From Changpingibacter yushuensis (GTDB lineage Bacteria; Actinomycetota; Actinomycetes; Actinomycetales; Actinomycetaceae): a stretch of DNA of 64,000 bases. The first letter of the stretch is position 1; each line of letters opens with the position of its first letter. The stretch is taken from assembly GCF_014041995.1 (NCBI RefSeq), contig NZ_CP059492.1:2232001-2296000 (forward strand). The letters run 5' to 3'. Under the pieces are notes generated by a model. It had not been told where the DNA came from and made no database searches. It worked only from the letters and a program-made list of their open reading frames with translations. Below, piece after piece: positions 44,856 to 53,826 of the stretch. The translations under genes were made by a program, and so were the position numbers.

Positions 44856-46956
44856 TGAATGCCTCCTCGGCATCACTATCGGAGCCGTGCGCAGCCTCGG
44901 CCGGGCTAGCAGGCAAGGGAATGGGCGGAATTGTTGATGCTGGCAAGTTGGCAGCAAGATGCCAAGCTGGGCGCTCGGGTGCCTTTCGAACGTTGGAGAA
45001 AATGTGCTGAAGTTCGTTTTCGAGGATCGTCTCAGTTTCCAAGAGCCGCGCTGCCAAGGTATCAAGTACATCCCGATTCTCGACGACGATCTTCCACGCC
45101 TCCGCGAAGGCCTCGTCCAGGAGTATGCGTACCTCGGCATCCACAGTTCCGCTCAGCGCGTCTGAGTGCCTGAGCCCGCTGCTTCCTCCGCCACGTCCCG
45201 TCATCGGGTCCGAATCAGAATCAGAGAGGCGTACCGCGCCGATCTTGGCACTCATACCGTACTCAGTGACCATCGTCCGGGCCGTTTCTGTGGCCTTTTG
45301 AATGTCATTTGATGCACCAGCGCTCGGATCGCCAAACACGGCCTCCTCGGCCGCGCGCCCGCCCATGGCGTATGTCAGTTGATCCAAAAGCTCGTTGCGT
45401 GAGACGGAGTAGCGGTCTTCAGTTGGCATGACCATCGTGTATCCAAGTGCCCGCCCGCGCGGCAGGATTGTCACCTTGGTAACCGGATCAGAGTGGTGCA
45501 GCGCGGCAGCCGCGAGCGCATGACCTCCCTCGTGATACGCGGTCATGCGCCTATCTTCGGCGTTCATGACGCGCGATTGCTTCTGCGGGCCCGCGAGCAC
45601 TCGGTCGATTGCCTCATCCACTTCGTGTTCGCCGATGGTCTCCAACCCATTACGAGCGGCAAGGAGCGCCGCTTCGTTCAGGATGTTCTGGAGATCGGCA
45701 CCTGTGAAACCGGGAGTTCGGCGTGCAACAGAAAGTAGGCTAACCTCTTCGGCCAATGGCTTCCCCTTGGCGTGGACCTTCAAGATAGCCTCGCGGCCAG
45801 GCAGATCCGGCGCATCCACAGAAACTTGGCGATCGAAGCGTCCGGGGCGCAGCAGCGCCGGGTCGAGTACGTCTGGTCTGTTAGTTGCAGCGATAAGGAT
45901 GACGTTGGTGCGATCATCGAAGCCGTCGAGTTCTACCAGGAGCTGGTTGAGCGTCTGCTCGCGCTCATCGTTTCCACCACCGATTCCCACGCCGCGGCCA
46001 CGGCCCACAGCATCGATCTCATCCACAAAGACGATGGCTGGTGAGTTCTGCTTTGCCTGTTCGAACAGCTTGCGCACGCGGGAGGCGCCAACGCCCACAT
46101 ACATCTCCACAAACTCGGAGGCAGATATCGAGTAGAACGGGACGCCTGCTTCGCCAGCCACGGCGCGCGCCAACAGAGTCTTGCCAGTCCCGGGCGGGCC
46201 ATACAAGAGCACTCCGCGGGGGATGCGAGCGCCGAGTGCGTGGAAGCGTTCCGGTGAGGTCAGGAACTGCGTGATCTCCTGCAGCTCCTCGACGGCCTCA
46301 ACCTCCCCCGCCACATCGTCAAACGTGACGTCGGGGCGGTCACCCTCCAGACTGCGGTCGCGCAGGCGAGTGAAGCCCCCGGGGCCGCCCTGCATTCGAG
46401 GTAGGAAGAAGATAAAGAAAGCGATGATGATGAGCATCGGAATCGCCATGACAAGGATGGAATCCCATACTGAGGCTTGCGGCACCAGCGAGTTATATCC
46501 TTGCGCAGGATTAGCATCAGCAACGAGATCTGCTACCTGCTGCGCCTGGGCTTCAACGTACTGGAACTGAACCTTCTCACCAGCGTCATGAAGCTCTCCC
46601 GAATCGTCCATCGACTTGGTCGGTGTGGTGAGCCAAAGCCGAACTCGTTGCGTGCCCTCAGTTATTTCCGCACGCTTGATTGTGGAGCCCTGAAGGAGTT
46701 CGATGCCTTCCGAAGTACGAATGGTCGTGAAACGATCCGCGGATGTCAGAGCCCACGTCACAAGAGTGGCCGCTAGGACCACAACGGCAATCACCCATGC
46801 GATCAACCGCCATCGTGACTTCTTGCCATTCTTCGGCTCGCCACTCTTTCCACCCTTCGCAGGGGGATTGTCATCAGGTGCCGAAGGCTCCTGTCCATCG
46901 GCCGGCTGGATCTGCGCCGGTTCAACGGGCGTCGTATCGCTCGATTCGAGGCTCAT
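44848..46956 (-). CDS. ftsH: ATP-dependent zinc metalloprotease FtsH
   Basis: Membrane-bound AAA+ protease, 702 residues. A hydrophilic acidic N-terminus precedes helix 1 (about 50-70); an extracytoplasmic domain and helix 2 (about 166-185) follow. Walker A is GPPGTGKT at 253-260, Walker [12 protein letters not shown] near 308-318, the second region of homology is [19 protein letters not shown], and the protease site is HEGGH at 475-479. The last 60 residues are variable. It sits in the order hpt - ftsH - folE. Confidence 0.97.
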   Translation of the reverse strand: MSLESSDTTPVEPAQIQPADGQEPSAPDDNPPAKGGKSGEPKNGKKSRWRLIAWVIAVVVLAATLVTWALTSADRFTTIRTSEGIELLQGSTIKRAEITEGTQRVRLWLTTPTKSMDDSGELHDAGEKVQFQYVEAQAQQVADLVADANPAQGYNSLVPQASVWDSILVMAIPMLIIIAFFIFFLPRMQGGPGGFTRLRDRSLEGDRPDVTFDDVAGEVEAVEELQEITQFLTSPERFHALGARIPRGVLLYGPPGTGKTLLARAVAGEAGVPFYSISASEFVEMYVGVGASRVRKLFEQAKQNSPAIVFVDEIDAVGRGRGVGIGGGNDEREQTLNQLLVELDGFDDRTNVILIAATNRPDVLDPALLRPGRFDRQVSVDAPDLPGREAILKVHAKGKPLAEEVSLLSVARRTPGFTGADLQNILNEAALLAARNGLETIGEHEVDEAIDRVLAGPQKQSRVMNAEDRRMTAYHEGGHALAAAALHHSDPVTKVTILPRGRALGYTMVMPTEDRYSVSRNELLDQLTYAMGGRAAEEAVFGDPSAGASNDIQKATETARTMVTEYGMSAKIGAVRLSDSDSDPMTGRGGGSSGLRHSDALSGTVDAEVRILLDEAFAEAWKIVVENRDVLDTLAARLLETETILENELQHIFSNVRKAPERPAWHLAANLPASTIPPIPLPASPAEAAHGSDSDAEEAFND

Positions 46957-47511
46957 TCACCCTCCATAGACGTGCGGTGCGAGCGTACCGATGCAGTCGA
47001 GATTCCTGTACCTCTCCGCGTAGTCGAGCCCGTAGCCCACTAAGAATTCATTGGGGAGATCGAACCCCACATAATCCACGTCGAGCTTGACCTTTGCGGC
47101 GTCCGGCTTACGCAGGAGCGTCACGATCTTGACGGAGTTGGGCCCGCGGGATTCGAGGTTTGCCTTCAGCCAAGAAAGAGTCAGACCCGAATCGATGATG
47201 TCTTCCACAATGATGACGTCGCGACCCACAAGGTCAGTATCCAAATCCTTGAGGATGCGCACCACTCCGGAAGACTTCGTGCCTGATCCGTAGGAGGAAA
47301 CAGCCATCCAATCCATCTGAATTGGGCTGCGCATCTTCAGCGCAAGATTGGCCATCACCATAGCCGCACCACGTAAAACACCAACGAGTAGAGGCTCCTT
47401 ACCCTCGTACTCGCCATCAATTTGAGCAGCAAGTTCCGTTAGCCGAGAATCGATCTGCTCTGCGGTGATAAGTACTTGGTCAAGGTCGTCGTTGAGGTCA
47501 CGAGCTTCCAT
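46957..47511 (-). CDS. hpt: Hypoxanthine phosphoribosyltransferase
   Basis: Purine salvage enzyme, 184 residues. The PRPP-binding motif is VIIVEDIIDSGLTLSWL, preceded by LLVGVLRGAAMVMANLA and MDWMAVSSYG; the C-terminal DLPNEFLVGYGLDYAERYRN is typical. ATG at 47511 has AAGGAAGGA upstream; the frame open to 47565 runs into tilS. Its stop abuts the ftsH start. Confidence 0.96.
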   Translation of the reverse strand: MEARDLNDDLDQVLITAEQIDSRLTELAAQIDGEYEGKEPLLVGVLRGAAMVMANLALKMRSPIQMDWMAVSSYGSGTKSSGVVRILKDLDTDLVGRDVIIVEDIIDSGLTLSWLKANLESRGPNSVKIVTLLRKPDAAKVKLDVDYVGFDLPNEFLVGYGLDYAERYRNLDCIGTLAPHVYGG

Positions 47512-47528
47512 GGTTGTCCTTCCTTGGG

Positions 47529-48578
47529 TTAATGGTTCAAGCCTACGCTGCCAAACACGATGCACCCGGATTGTTGCGCCACTCGGATCCCTGGCAGGTC
47601 CACTCCGCGCCCACCGCCCGGCCCTGTAATCAGCTCATCAATGTGATCGATATGCCATCCAGTCAACTCACCAGACCGAGCCCCCGCATCCAGAGCCAAG
47701 TGCCGGATCACGCGAGTGCGCACCGCCACCGGAAGCTCTCTCAGCTTCGCAATCGAAGGACGCTCCCCCAGAACCTCTCGCTCACGCCCAGCCCACGCTT
47801 CCAATGCGTCGTCGTCGGCCTGAAGAAGATGCGCTGTGCGGGCGAGCGCTTGGACTACCCCGGAACCCACGGCCCTCTCTAGTGCGGGCAGCGCTTCGTG
47901 ACGAATGGCTGCGCGGCGAAGAAGTGCGCCATCTGCAGCGCGCCATTCAGAGTCTGGAGCGTTGGTGGGATCCTCCACCCACGGCGTGGACGTGGAGCGC
48001 AAGGCAGCACGTAATTCTTCGCGACGCATGTTCAAGAATGGGCGCAACGCCATGACATCGGAGAACTCGGGCAATGGGCCCACCGCACGCATTCCGCTGA
48101 TCGATCGCGCCCCCGATCCGCGTCCTAATCCGAGCAGTACCGTCTCAGCTTGGTCATCAGCAGTGTGCCCCAGCAGAACAGCCACTTTTGCGCCATCGCG
48201 TGTGAACTGGCGGGCGGTATCTGCCAACGCAGCGTATCGGGCAGATCGCGCGCCGCCCTCTGGGCCGGCCGAAATGGTGGGGGCAGACACATCAACATGG
48301 ACGGCAACCGCAGGATCCGCCCCGGCCACTTCCATGAGCGCACGAACGTGTTCGGCCTCATCTGCGGACTCGCTGCGCAACCCATGGTCCACCGTCACCG
48401 TTGCCACCAACAGGCCAGCGTGCCGGGCAACGAAGAGTGCCGCATGCGCCAACGCCATCGAGTCCGATCCACCCGATACGGCCACAACGAGGCGATCACC
48501 AGGCCCCAATCCCGCGCGGTCAAGGGCATCCTTTACTGCATTGCGTGCCGCAGCGACGGCCTTGTGGGGTCCGCTCAC
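47529..48578 (-). CDS. tilS: tRNA(Ile)-lysidine synthase
   Basis: Modifies C34 of the tRNA(Ile) CAU anticodon, 349 residues. The PP-loop is VVAVSGGSDSMALAHAALF at about 28-46. LLGHTADDQAETVLLGLGRG and MRAVGPL..RPFLNMRREELRA follow. It lacks the long C-terminal tRNA-binding domains of E. coli TilS, which is normal in actinobacteria. It is encoded 17 bases before hpt. Confidence 0.93.
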   Translation of the reverse strand: MSGPHKAVAAARNAVKDALDRAGLGPGDRLVVAVSGGSDSMALAHAALFVARHAGLLVATVTVDHGLRSESADEAEHVRALMEVAGADPAVAVHVDVSAPTISAGPEGGARSARYAALADTARQFTRDGAKVAVLLGHTADDQAETVLLGLGRGSGARSISGMRAVGPLPEFSDVMALRPFLNMRREELRAALRSTSTPWVEDPTNAPDSEWRAADGALLRRAAIRHEALPALERAVGSGVVQALARTAHLLQADDDALEAWAGREREVLGERPSIAKLRELPVAVRTRVIRHLALDAGARSGELTGWHIDHIDELITGPGGGRGVDLPGIRVAQQSGCIVFGSVGLNH

Positions 48579-48587
48579 TGGTTCTCC

Positions 48588-49517
48588 TCACCTCATTCGA
48601 TTGATCCACGCCTGTGGCGCTGCGATCTCCTCTAGGGAAGGCGCATTGAGCGGAGATTCCCACACTGCGTTGAGGCCGTCATACCCCACGGCTTTCACAA
48701 CTTCCGCCACAAAGGTAGCCCCCGATGAGTACTGGCTCAACTTCGCCTGAAGCCCCATCGAACGGTTGATGGCGCGTTTGAGAGCTCCACCCGAGCTACG
48801 GCGCTGGCCGATCGCCGCAATGAGCCGGTTCTTGCCGGGCATTTGCGCAATGGGTACCGCATTCATGACGTGTTCGGCGTGCCCTTCCAAGAGGCTCATC
48901 ACAGCAGAAACCTCACCGCCCGCGCCATCTGTGAGCACAATCTGCTCGCCGTCCCGCTGTGCCTGAAGCAAGCTACGGGCGCGCGAGACGATGAATCCTT
49001 CGAGCCAAGGAGCGGCCGCGAACTGGGCGGCATGGGTGAGTTCGTGCACACTGACCCAGAGCGCCAAGTCACGGCGGTCCAAACCATATGTGCGTTGGAA
49101 GGCAAGTATGTTAGGCGCAACCAACAGGAGGCGCCCGCGGCCCCCGTCGGTCGATTCGCCGCCGAACGGCAAGAACTGGCCAAGTGTTGACCTAGCCATC
49201 ACGGCCAACGAGGCGCCCAGCCCCGTGGAGAGCGCGGCCGCCTCGAGCCAATTCTGTTCGCTTACTCCACCGAACAGGTCCTCAAACGAGTCTGCAACCA
49301 CCTTCGACCAACTCTGCCGGGAGACCACGAGCACAGGAACGTCAAGGTTTGCCGCCGAATCAAGGTGCGCTATATCGCTGACAATGTGGGGAGCTCGCAA
49401 GGCTTGGGCGTGCAGTTGCGCAACCACCCCGTGGCCCGTTCGCTGGTCGATAGAGGGTCCAGGACCTGCCAGAAATGCCGATACCCGCCCTGTCAGATCG
49501 GAATTGATGAGCGCCAT
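48588..49517 (-). CDS. Zinc-dependent metalloprotease family protein (DUF2342 / F420-associated type)
   Basis: 309 residues; the zincin signature HELTHAAQF lies near residue 155, with the third-ligand-type Glu in MSLLEGHAEHVMNAV. The family is annotated as a coenzyme F420 biosynthesis-associated or uncharacterised zinc protease, always beside tilS and dacB in actinobacteria. No F420 genes are in the window, so that name should not be taken as function. The ATG at 49517 follows a TACGGT box by six bases (possible leaderless start). Confidence 0.8.
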   Translation of the reverse strand: MALINSDLTGRVSAFLAGPGPSIDQRTGHGVVAQLHAQALRAPHIVSDIAHLDSAANLDVPVLVVSRQSWSKVVADSFEDLFGGVSEQNWLEAAALSTGLGASLAVMARSTLGQFLPFGGESTDGGRGRLLLVAPNILAFQRTYGLDRRDLALWVSVHELTHAAQFAAAPWLEGFIVSRARSLLQAQRDGEQIVLTDGAGGEVSAVMSLLEGHAEHVMNAVPIAQMPGKNRLIAAIGQRRSSGGALKRAINRSMGLQAKLSQYSSGATFVAEVVKAVGYDGLNAVWESPLNAPSLEEIAAPQAWINRMR

Positions 49518-49523
49518 GGCTCT

Positions 49524-49529
49524 ACCGTA
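49524..49529 (-). promoter_or_regulatory. Putative -10 element for leaderless metalloprotease gene
   Basis: Minus-strand TACGGT, six bases before the ATG at 49517, no ribosome binding site. Confidence 0.45.
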
Positions 49530-49600
49530 GCCGCCGATTGCGGCCCGGGCACACATTGATGCGCTGACGGCGCATTTCGCTGCGGCGCATTCGAAGGGCT

Positions 49601-50965
49601 TTACAGACCTGCCACAGTGGTGAGGAGTTCGTCCATCACCGGGCGCACCAAGCCAGTTGTTCCTTCCTCGATGCCATCCACGAGGATCGAGAAGGTCAGG
49701 AGGCGGCCGTTGGCGGTCAGGAGATAACCGGAGAGTGCATTGGCGGTCACGAGTGTGCCCGTTTTCGCGTGCACCTTACCCGCGATGACCGTTCCGATCG
49801 AGCGATCCGAAAGCGTGCCGTTCAGACCCATCACCGGAACTCCAGAGGCGATCGCTTCAAGGTTGCAGCCGTCGCACGTGTAGAGGTTGTCAAAAACCTG
49901 CACGAGAATCGTAGTGGTGAGCTTGTTGGAAATCGAGAGTCCAGAGTTGTCAACGAGGCTGACACCCGCGACGTCGTAACCCAAATCGGCCAAAGAAGCT
50001 ACAGTTTGTGCCCCCGCACTCTCGAATGTTCCCTCACCACCTGTGGCGATCGAGGCAAGGTGCCCAAGCACATCTGCAGTTGTGTTGTCCGAATCAGTCA
50101 ACATGAAGTCCACCAGTTCGCGAACGCTGGCACTGTGCACGGAGGCAAGTTCGCTCGCGTCCGACGGCGACGTGGCTCTCCCGTCCAGAGTGGCCGAGAT
50201 ACCCAGGTCCACCAGCGCATCCACGAGCGCCTGACCCGCCTGCAGATCGGGATTGGAGGTGTACTGATTGTTGGCGTTGCGCGACTGCATGATAGCCAAT
50301 GGCCGCATTTCCATGATGTAGCCGGTATCTACTCCCGTAACTTCAGAGCTGTACAGCGATCCAGAAAAGAGCGACGAGTCCACGGCAACCGAGACTTCCG
50401 AGACGCCCTGTTCAGATAGCTTGGCTGCCGTAGCTTCTGCCAAATCGCCTATGCCGGCCCGTCCCTTAATCGCGGTCTCATCGCCCGCGCCCGAAGCGAG
50501 CAGGGTATCCCCGCCACCCACCAGATACAGGGTGGATCCGGAGAGGGTGGTTGTGGTCGGGAACGTGGTGGCTGGGCCCAGTTTCTCAAGTGCGACGACG
50601 GCGGTTGCAAGCTTCGTGTTAGAGGCCGGGGTACGAGCCACATCGGCATTCGAAGATCCCAGCACATCACCTGTTGCCGTATCCACAAACTCGATGGAGG
50701 AACCGCCAGTCACTTGATCGTCAGCCTGAAAGGCTTCAATGGCACTCTGGACGGCCGCCGCATCGGGAATCTGCGCATCTGAATCGAACTCCGGGAGAAT
50801 GGCCTGGGTTTCGCTCCGCGCTTGCACAGTTGGGTAAGCTTCCGCCGTGGCCACAATGGGCCGCGTTGTGAGGACACCCGGGGTAAGATCGAATGCATCC
50901 GCAAGGAGGTAGATTCCACCGAGCGCTAGTATCGCCGAGATGGCCACCTGTGTTCGTCGTTTCAC
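49601..50965 (-). CDS. dacB: D-alanyl-D-alanine carboxypeptidase, PBP4 family
   Basis: Class C penicillin-binding protein, 454 residues, secreted or membrane-tethered by an N-terminal hydrophobic segment ([19 protein letters not shown]). Active-site motifs: the SxxK is Ser-Asn-Thr-Lys in [20 protein letters not shown], the SxN is in [13 protein letters not shown], and the KTG is in [16 protein letters not shown]. The start GTG at 50965 places the signal segment at the N-terminus; the longer frame overlaps ppa. Divergent from ppa. Confidence 0.92.
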   Translation of the reverse strand: MKRRTQVAISAILALGGIYLLADAFDLTPGVLTTRPIVATAEAYPTVQARSETQAILPEFDSDAQIPDAAAVQSAIEAFQADDQVTGGSSIEFVDTATGDVLGSSNADVARTPASNTKLATAVVALEKLGPATTFPTTTTLSGSTLYLVGGGDTLLASGAGDETAIKGRAGIGDLAEATAAKLSEQGVSEVSVAVDSSLFSGSLYSSEVTGVDTGYIMEMRPLAIMQSRNANNQYTSNPDLQAGQALVDALVDLGISATLDGRATSPSDASELASVHSASVRELVDFMLTDSDNTTADVLGHLASIATGGEGTFESAGAQTVASLADLGYDVAGVSLVDNSGLSISNKLTTTILVQVFDNLYTCDGCNLEAIASGVPVMGLNGTLSDRSIGTVIAGKVHAKTGTLVTANALSGYLLTANGRLLTFSILVDGIEEGTTGLVRPVMDELLTTVAGL

Positions 50966-51041
50966 AGAACCAAGTTTCGCATGCTTGCCCGGTAGATCAA
51001 GCCTCGGCGACGCCGTGACCCATCGAGAAGGAGAAACCCAC

Positions 51042-51548
51042 ATGATGGAGTTCGATGTCACCATCGAGATTCCCAAGGGCAATCGCAACAAGTACGAAGT
51101 CGATCACGAGACGGGCAGGATCCGGCTCGACCGCATGCTTTTTACATCAACTCGCTACCCTGACGACTACGGCTTCATTGATAACACCCTCGGTGAGGAC
51201 GGCGATCCTCTCGATGCGCTCGTTCTTCTCGAGGAGCCAACGTTCCCTGGCTGCGTGATCAAGTGCCGAGCGCTCGGTATGTTCCGCATGCGCGACGAAC
51301 ATGGCGGCGACGACAAGGTGCTGTGTGTTCCCGCTGGGGATCAGCGCGCCTCGTGGCGTACGGAGATCGAAGATGTCTCCGAGTTCCACCGTCTGGAGAT
51401 CCAGCACTTTTTCGAGGTGTACAAGGATCTTGAACCAGGCAAGTCTGTGGAAGGTGCTCATTGGGTGGGACGTCTGGATGCTGAGGAAGAGATCCGCAAC
51501 TCCTACCAACGCCTCATTGATCACGAAGGTGAGAAGCAGCAGCACTGA
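51042..51548 (+). CDS. ppa: Inorganic pyrophosphatase
   Basis: Soluble family I pyrophosphatase, 168 residues. The signature [28 protein letters not shown] contains the metal-binding Asp residues around [20 protein letters not shown] and the terminal [13 protein letters not shown] are also typical. ATG at 51042 (or 51045) follows AGAAGGAGAA. A large hairpin follows 35 bases after the stop. Confidence 0.97.
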   Translation: MMEFDVTIEIPKGNRNKYEVDHETGRIRLDRMLFTSTRYPDDYGFIDNTLGEDGDPLDALVLLEEPTFPGCVIKCRALGMFRMRDEHGGDDKVLCVPAGDQRASWRTEIEDVSEFHRLEIQHFFEVYKDLEPGKSVEGAHWVGRLDAEEEIRNSYQRLIDHEGEKQQH

Positions 51549-51583
51549 TCTGTGCACAACTGCCGGCCGAAAAGCCAAAACTC

Positions 51584-51640
51584 AACTGCTCCTTGGAAGT
51601 CAGTACTGGCAAATTCAGTACTGACTTCCAAGGAGCAGTT
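51584..51640 (+). terminator. Perfect 24-bp hairpin between ppa and the NlpC/P60 gene
   Basis: Bases 51584-51607 and 51617-51640 are exact inverted copies (24 pairs, from AACTGCTCC to GGAGCAGTT) around a nine-base loop. It lies between two convergent genes and has short T-runs on both sides, so it can serve both as a bidirectional terminator. Confidence 0.8.
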
Positions 51641-51820
51641 TTGTGCAGCCACGCAGATCAAGAGCCGATAATGAGTGCGTGATTGGCGTGGCTCGATTCT
51701 GATGACGTGTTCGCGCTAGTTCCACGTGGGCGCGCACAGGCGCCACCGACCTTGTCGAAGCAACGACCTCAGGGCACGCAGGTGCTCTCTTTCCACGAGG
51801 TCCAATCAGTCGAATGGGCA

Positions 51821-51877
51821 GATCACTCAGATACGCGGATCATTCAGATACGCGAATCACCTAAACACGCGAATCAC
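51821..51877. repeat. 17-bp tandem repeat across the stop of the NlpC/P60 gene
   Basis: Copies at 51821, 51838 and 51855 plus six bases of a fourth; the first two are GATCACTCAGATACGCG and GATCATTCAGATACGCG. The third carries the final Val-Phe-Arg codons and TGA of the gene (stop at 51857-51859). Confidence 0.85.
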
Positions 51878-53236
51878 AATTGGGTTTGATCCCACCCAGC
51901 TGTCCTTACCCACGCGGGTTCCCCAGCTTTCGTTCCAGGCTCCCACGTTTTGGCCGTTACCAATACTGATAGCTACGTGACCCGGCCAGTACAGGATGTC
52001 TCCCGGCTGAACGTTGGCGTAAGAGACCCTTGTGCCAACCGATAGGACCGATGTGGTGTAGCCACCAATGCTCACACCAAACTGCTTGTAGACATAGCGT
52101 ACAAAGCCAATGCAGTCCCACCCGGAGGGCGTGGTCCCCGCCCACACGTACGGCACTCCAACGTAGCCCATCGCAAAGTTCACAATGGCCTTGCCGGTTG
52201 CTGAACCCGAACTCGTGCCACCAGAAGGTTGTGTGGTGGTGGTAGCCGTTGGAGTCGGAGCAGCCGTTGCCTTGGGAGTGGTAGCGGCTGGACTAGGCGT
52301 TGTGGCTGCAGGTTTTGGAGTTGTGGCTGCAGGTTTTGGAGTTGTAGCTGATGAACTCGGCGCAGGAGCTTTTGTTGTTGTGGTTGTCGAGGGTTGCGTT
52401 GCCGCAGGAGTGCTAGGCGAGTTTGGCGTATCCCGGGTCGCTTCTTTCTCAGCTGCTTGAACAATCTTTTCTTGCTCAACTTTGGCTTCAGCCTTGGCGG
52501 AAGCTTCCTTCTGCTCCTGCAACTGAGTCTCAATGGCCTCAGTGGTCCCCTTTTGAACAGCGAGCTGTGCGATGAGGTCTGACCGTTGGCTTGCGATACC
52601 GGCAGCCTGAGAATCCACATCGCTCTTTGCTGAGGTCACAGCATCTTCGGCTGACTGGGCCGCATCTGCAGCTTTCTGCTGTGCGGCGGTCTTCTTCTCT
52701 GCCTCTGCTTGCATTGTATCGGCCACAGATTGTAGGGCTTCATACTGCTGCACTGCCTTGTTGGCATCCTCACCAACAAGTCCATAAGCGCGCGCCCGGT
52801 TGTTTGCATCTTGGAGAGAATCAGCGCCCAAGAGATATGCCGCCCCAGAGATTGAACCAGCGCCGTCTCGGTACATCGCGGTGGAGATGCGCCCCAGTTC
52901 GTCCTTAGCTGCATCGGCTTTGGCGGCGGCTTGTTCGGCTGCTTCGTGCGCCGCAGCGGCGTCGCCAATCGCATCGGTGAGTGAACGCTGGGCTGCGATC
53001 GACGCGGCCTGTGCCTGAGCAACCTTGGTGCCGAGTTCATTGCTCTGCGCTGCAAGCTGAGCCAAGCTGACTTCGAGACCTGCAATCGATTGGCTTGTTT
53101 GGGATTGCGCGGTCTTTGCCTCGTTGAGTTGGTCCTCGCTGGCATCGTCAGCGAAGGCCGGAGTCGCGAAAACGCCAGCGGTCAGTGCTGAAACTGCAAG
53201 GGCTGCCACCCAACGCCGAATACTCTGATGTGCCAC
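51857..53236 (-). CDS. Secreted NlpC/P60 peptidoglycan hydrolase with coiled coil
   Basis: Cell-wall endopeptidase, 459 residues. Signal peptide RRWVAALAVSALTAGVFATPAFA with cleavage before DD. Residues about 30-250 are an Ala/Gln/Lys-rich coiled coil. A Thr/Pro/Ala linker with repeats of the form TTPKPAA follows at about 280-345. The C-terminal NlpC/P60 domain has the catalytic Cys in SGWDCIGFVRYVYKQFGV and His in PGHVAISIGNGQ. GTG at 53236 is chosen as it starts directly before the signal peptide with GGAGAG upstream. Confidence 0.9.
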   Translation of the reverse strand: MAHQSIRRWVAALAVSALTAGVFATPAFADDASEDQLNEAKTAQSQTSQSIAGLEVSLAQLAAQSNELGTKVAQAQAASIAAQRSLTDAIGDAAAAHEAAEQAAAKADAAKDELGRISTAMYRDGAGSISGAAYLLGADSLQDANNRARAYGLVGEDANKAVQQYEALQSVADTMQAEAEKKTAAQQKAADAAQSAEDAVTSAKSDVDSQAAGIASQRSDLIAQLAVQKGTTEAIETQLQEQKEASAKAEAKVEQEKIVQAAEKEATRDTPNSPSTPAATQPSTTTTTKAPAPSSSATTPKPAATTPKPAATTPSPAATTPKATAAPTPTATTTTQPSGGTSSGSATGKAIVNFAMGYVGVPYVWAGTTPSGWDCIGFVRYVYKQFGVSIGGYTTSVLSVGTRVSYANVQPGDILYWPGHVAISIGNGQNVGAWNESWGTRVGKDSWVGSNPIVIRVFR

Positions 53237-53350
53237 TATCTCTCCGTCTGCTACAAACCTGGCAATGGCGGCTTGGTGAAGCCTCCCCATGTACAACGTG
53301 CAATTACGAACTTATAACAAATGGACACAAATTGGAACACCGTTCACAAC

Positions 53351-53367
53351 TGTTATCACGATTAACA
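53351..53367. promoter_or_regulatory. Inverted repeat upstream of the NlpC/P60 gene
   Basis: TGTTATCACGATTAACA has five-base inverted ends (TGTTA, TAACA) and lies in an AT-rich stretch about 115 bases before the NlpC/P60 start. Other TGTGA- and TTAAC-like words are nearby. A TATAAG box on the minus strand lies between it and the gene. Candidate operator only. Confidence 0.35.
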
Positions 53368-53534
53368 CCCATCACAAAGTTAACAATCGCCTCATATGGC
53401 GCATTGTCATCGCGTTACAATCCGAGCATTTTCTCACCATCCCAACAGATACGCGCACCAGTTCCCTGACTGCGCACATAGCTCGTAACAATGCCACTGA
53501 CCGATGCCGTCATTCACCCGCGTTCACGTGAGTA

Positions 53535-53592
53535 CTCGAGACTCCCGTCCTTGAGGCTCCCGCCCTCGAAGCCCCATCCTCGAGGCCCTTAC
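53535..53592. repeat. Degenerate 15/14-bp tandem repeat
   Basis: Four units of CTCGAGACTCCCGTC type at 53535, 53550, 53565 and 53579 (15, 15, 14 and 14 bases). It lies in the 590-base gap between the divergent NlpC/P60 and metY genes. Confidence 0.65.
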
Positions 53593-53599
53593 AGCCGAA

Positions 53600-53616
53600 G
53601 TCTCGACTTGTGAGAC
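53600..53616. promoter_or_regulatory. GTCTC/GAGAC inverted repeat upstream of the metY promoter
   Basis: GTCTC and GAGAC flank a seven-base spacer, about 15 bases before the candidate -35 box. It vaguely resembles the sulfur-regulator McbR-type TAGAC/GTCTA site but with different arms. Candidate operator. Confidence 0.35.
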
Positions 53617-53630
53617 AAAACGATCGGGAC

Positions 53631-53661
53631 TTGACTCATCACCAAGTTCGGAAGCTAAGCT
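53631..53661 (+). promoter_or_regulatory. Candidate metYX promoter
   Basis: TTGACT (53631-53636) and TAAGCT (53656-53661) are separated by 19 bases, slightly long. Transcription would begin near 53668, at the ATG of a tiny ORF and directly before the structured leader. Confidence 0.5.
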
Positions 53662-53667
53662 CTAGCC

Positions 53668-53691
53668 ATGTTCTTGCGAATGCCCAACTAG
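53668..53691 (+). CDS. Possible leaderless leader peptide MFLRMPN
   Basis: ATG-TTC-TTG-CGA-ATG-CCC-AAC-TAG begins six bases after TAAGCT. If translated it makes a seven-residue peptide with two Met codons ahead of methionine genes. It covers the 5' strand of the leader's closing stem, so ribosomes on it would change leader folding. Very short; translation is unproven. Confidence 0.35.
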   Translation: MFLRMPN

Positions 53692-53821
53692 CGCACCCCG
53701 TCCGCCCGGACGTGAGTCGTGCGCTTCCAGCCCTATGAACCACAAGAATTGTGCGCGGGCTGGTTGGGACGCTAAATGAGCATAGGCGTGTCCGCCGCCC
53801 GCTCCCCCATGTAAGAGGAGC
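53671..53821 (+). ncRNA. Structured metY leader, candidate riboswitch or attenuator
   Basis: Complementary segments fold into a three-way junction: P1 CCCAAC (53683-53688) with GTTGGG (53763-53768); P2 GCGCAC (53691) with GTGCGC (53719), topped by CGTCCG/CGGACG (53699-53712); P3 CCAGCCC (53727) with GGGCTGG (53757), topped by CACAA/TTGTG (53741-53753). TTCTTG (53671) with CAAGAA (53743) is an alternative pairing. Downstream, GCTCC (53801) can mask the ribosome binding site in GGAGC (53817), and GCGGGC (53755) can pair with GCCCGC (53797) instead. No known SAM, TPP or T-box consensus was recognised. Pairings are seen; switching is inference. Confidence 0.5.
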
Positions 53822-53826
53822 AAAGA

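Noticed and set aside
44265-45140. 291-residue extended form of GTP cyclohydrolase
   Set aside because: The extra N-terminal part lies inside ftsH in another frame and looks like random Arg/Ser-rich translation; the family start has its own ribosome binding site.
53237-53530. Possible c-di-AMP (ydaO-type) riboswitch upstream of the NlpC/P60 gene
   Set aside because: The minus strand has GGGTGAAT and CAGGGAAC words, but in the wrong order and without the other conserved blocks or a closing stem.
53600-53826. SAM-I or SAM-IV riboswitch upstream of metY
   Set aside because: The conserved core (GGCAACC-type segment, kink-turn and four-helix order) was not found; the visible stems form a different, three-way layout.
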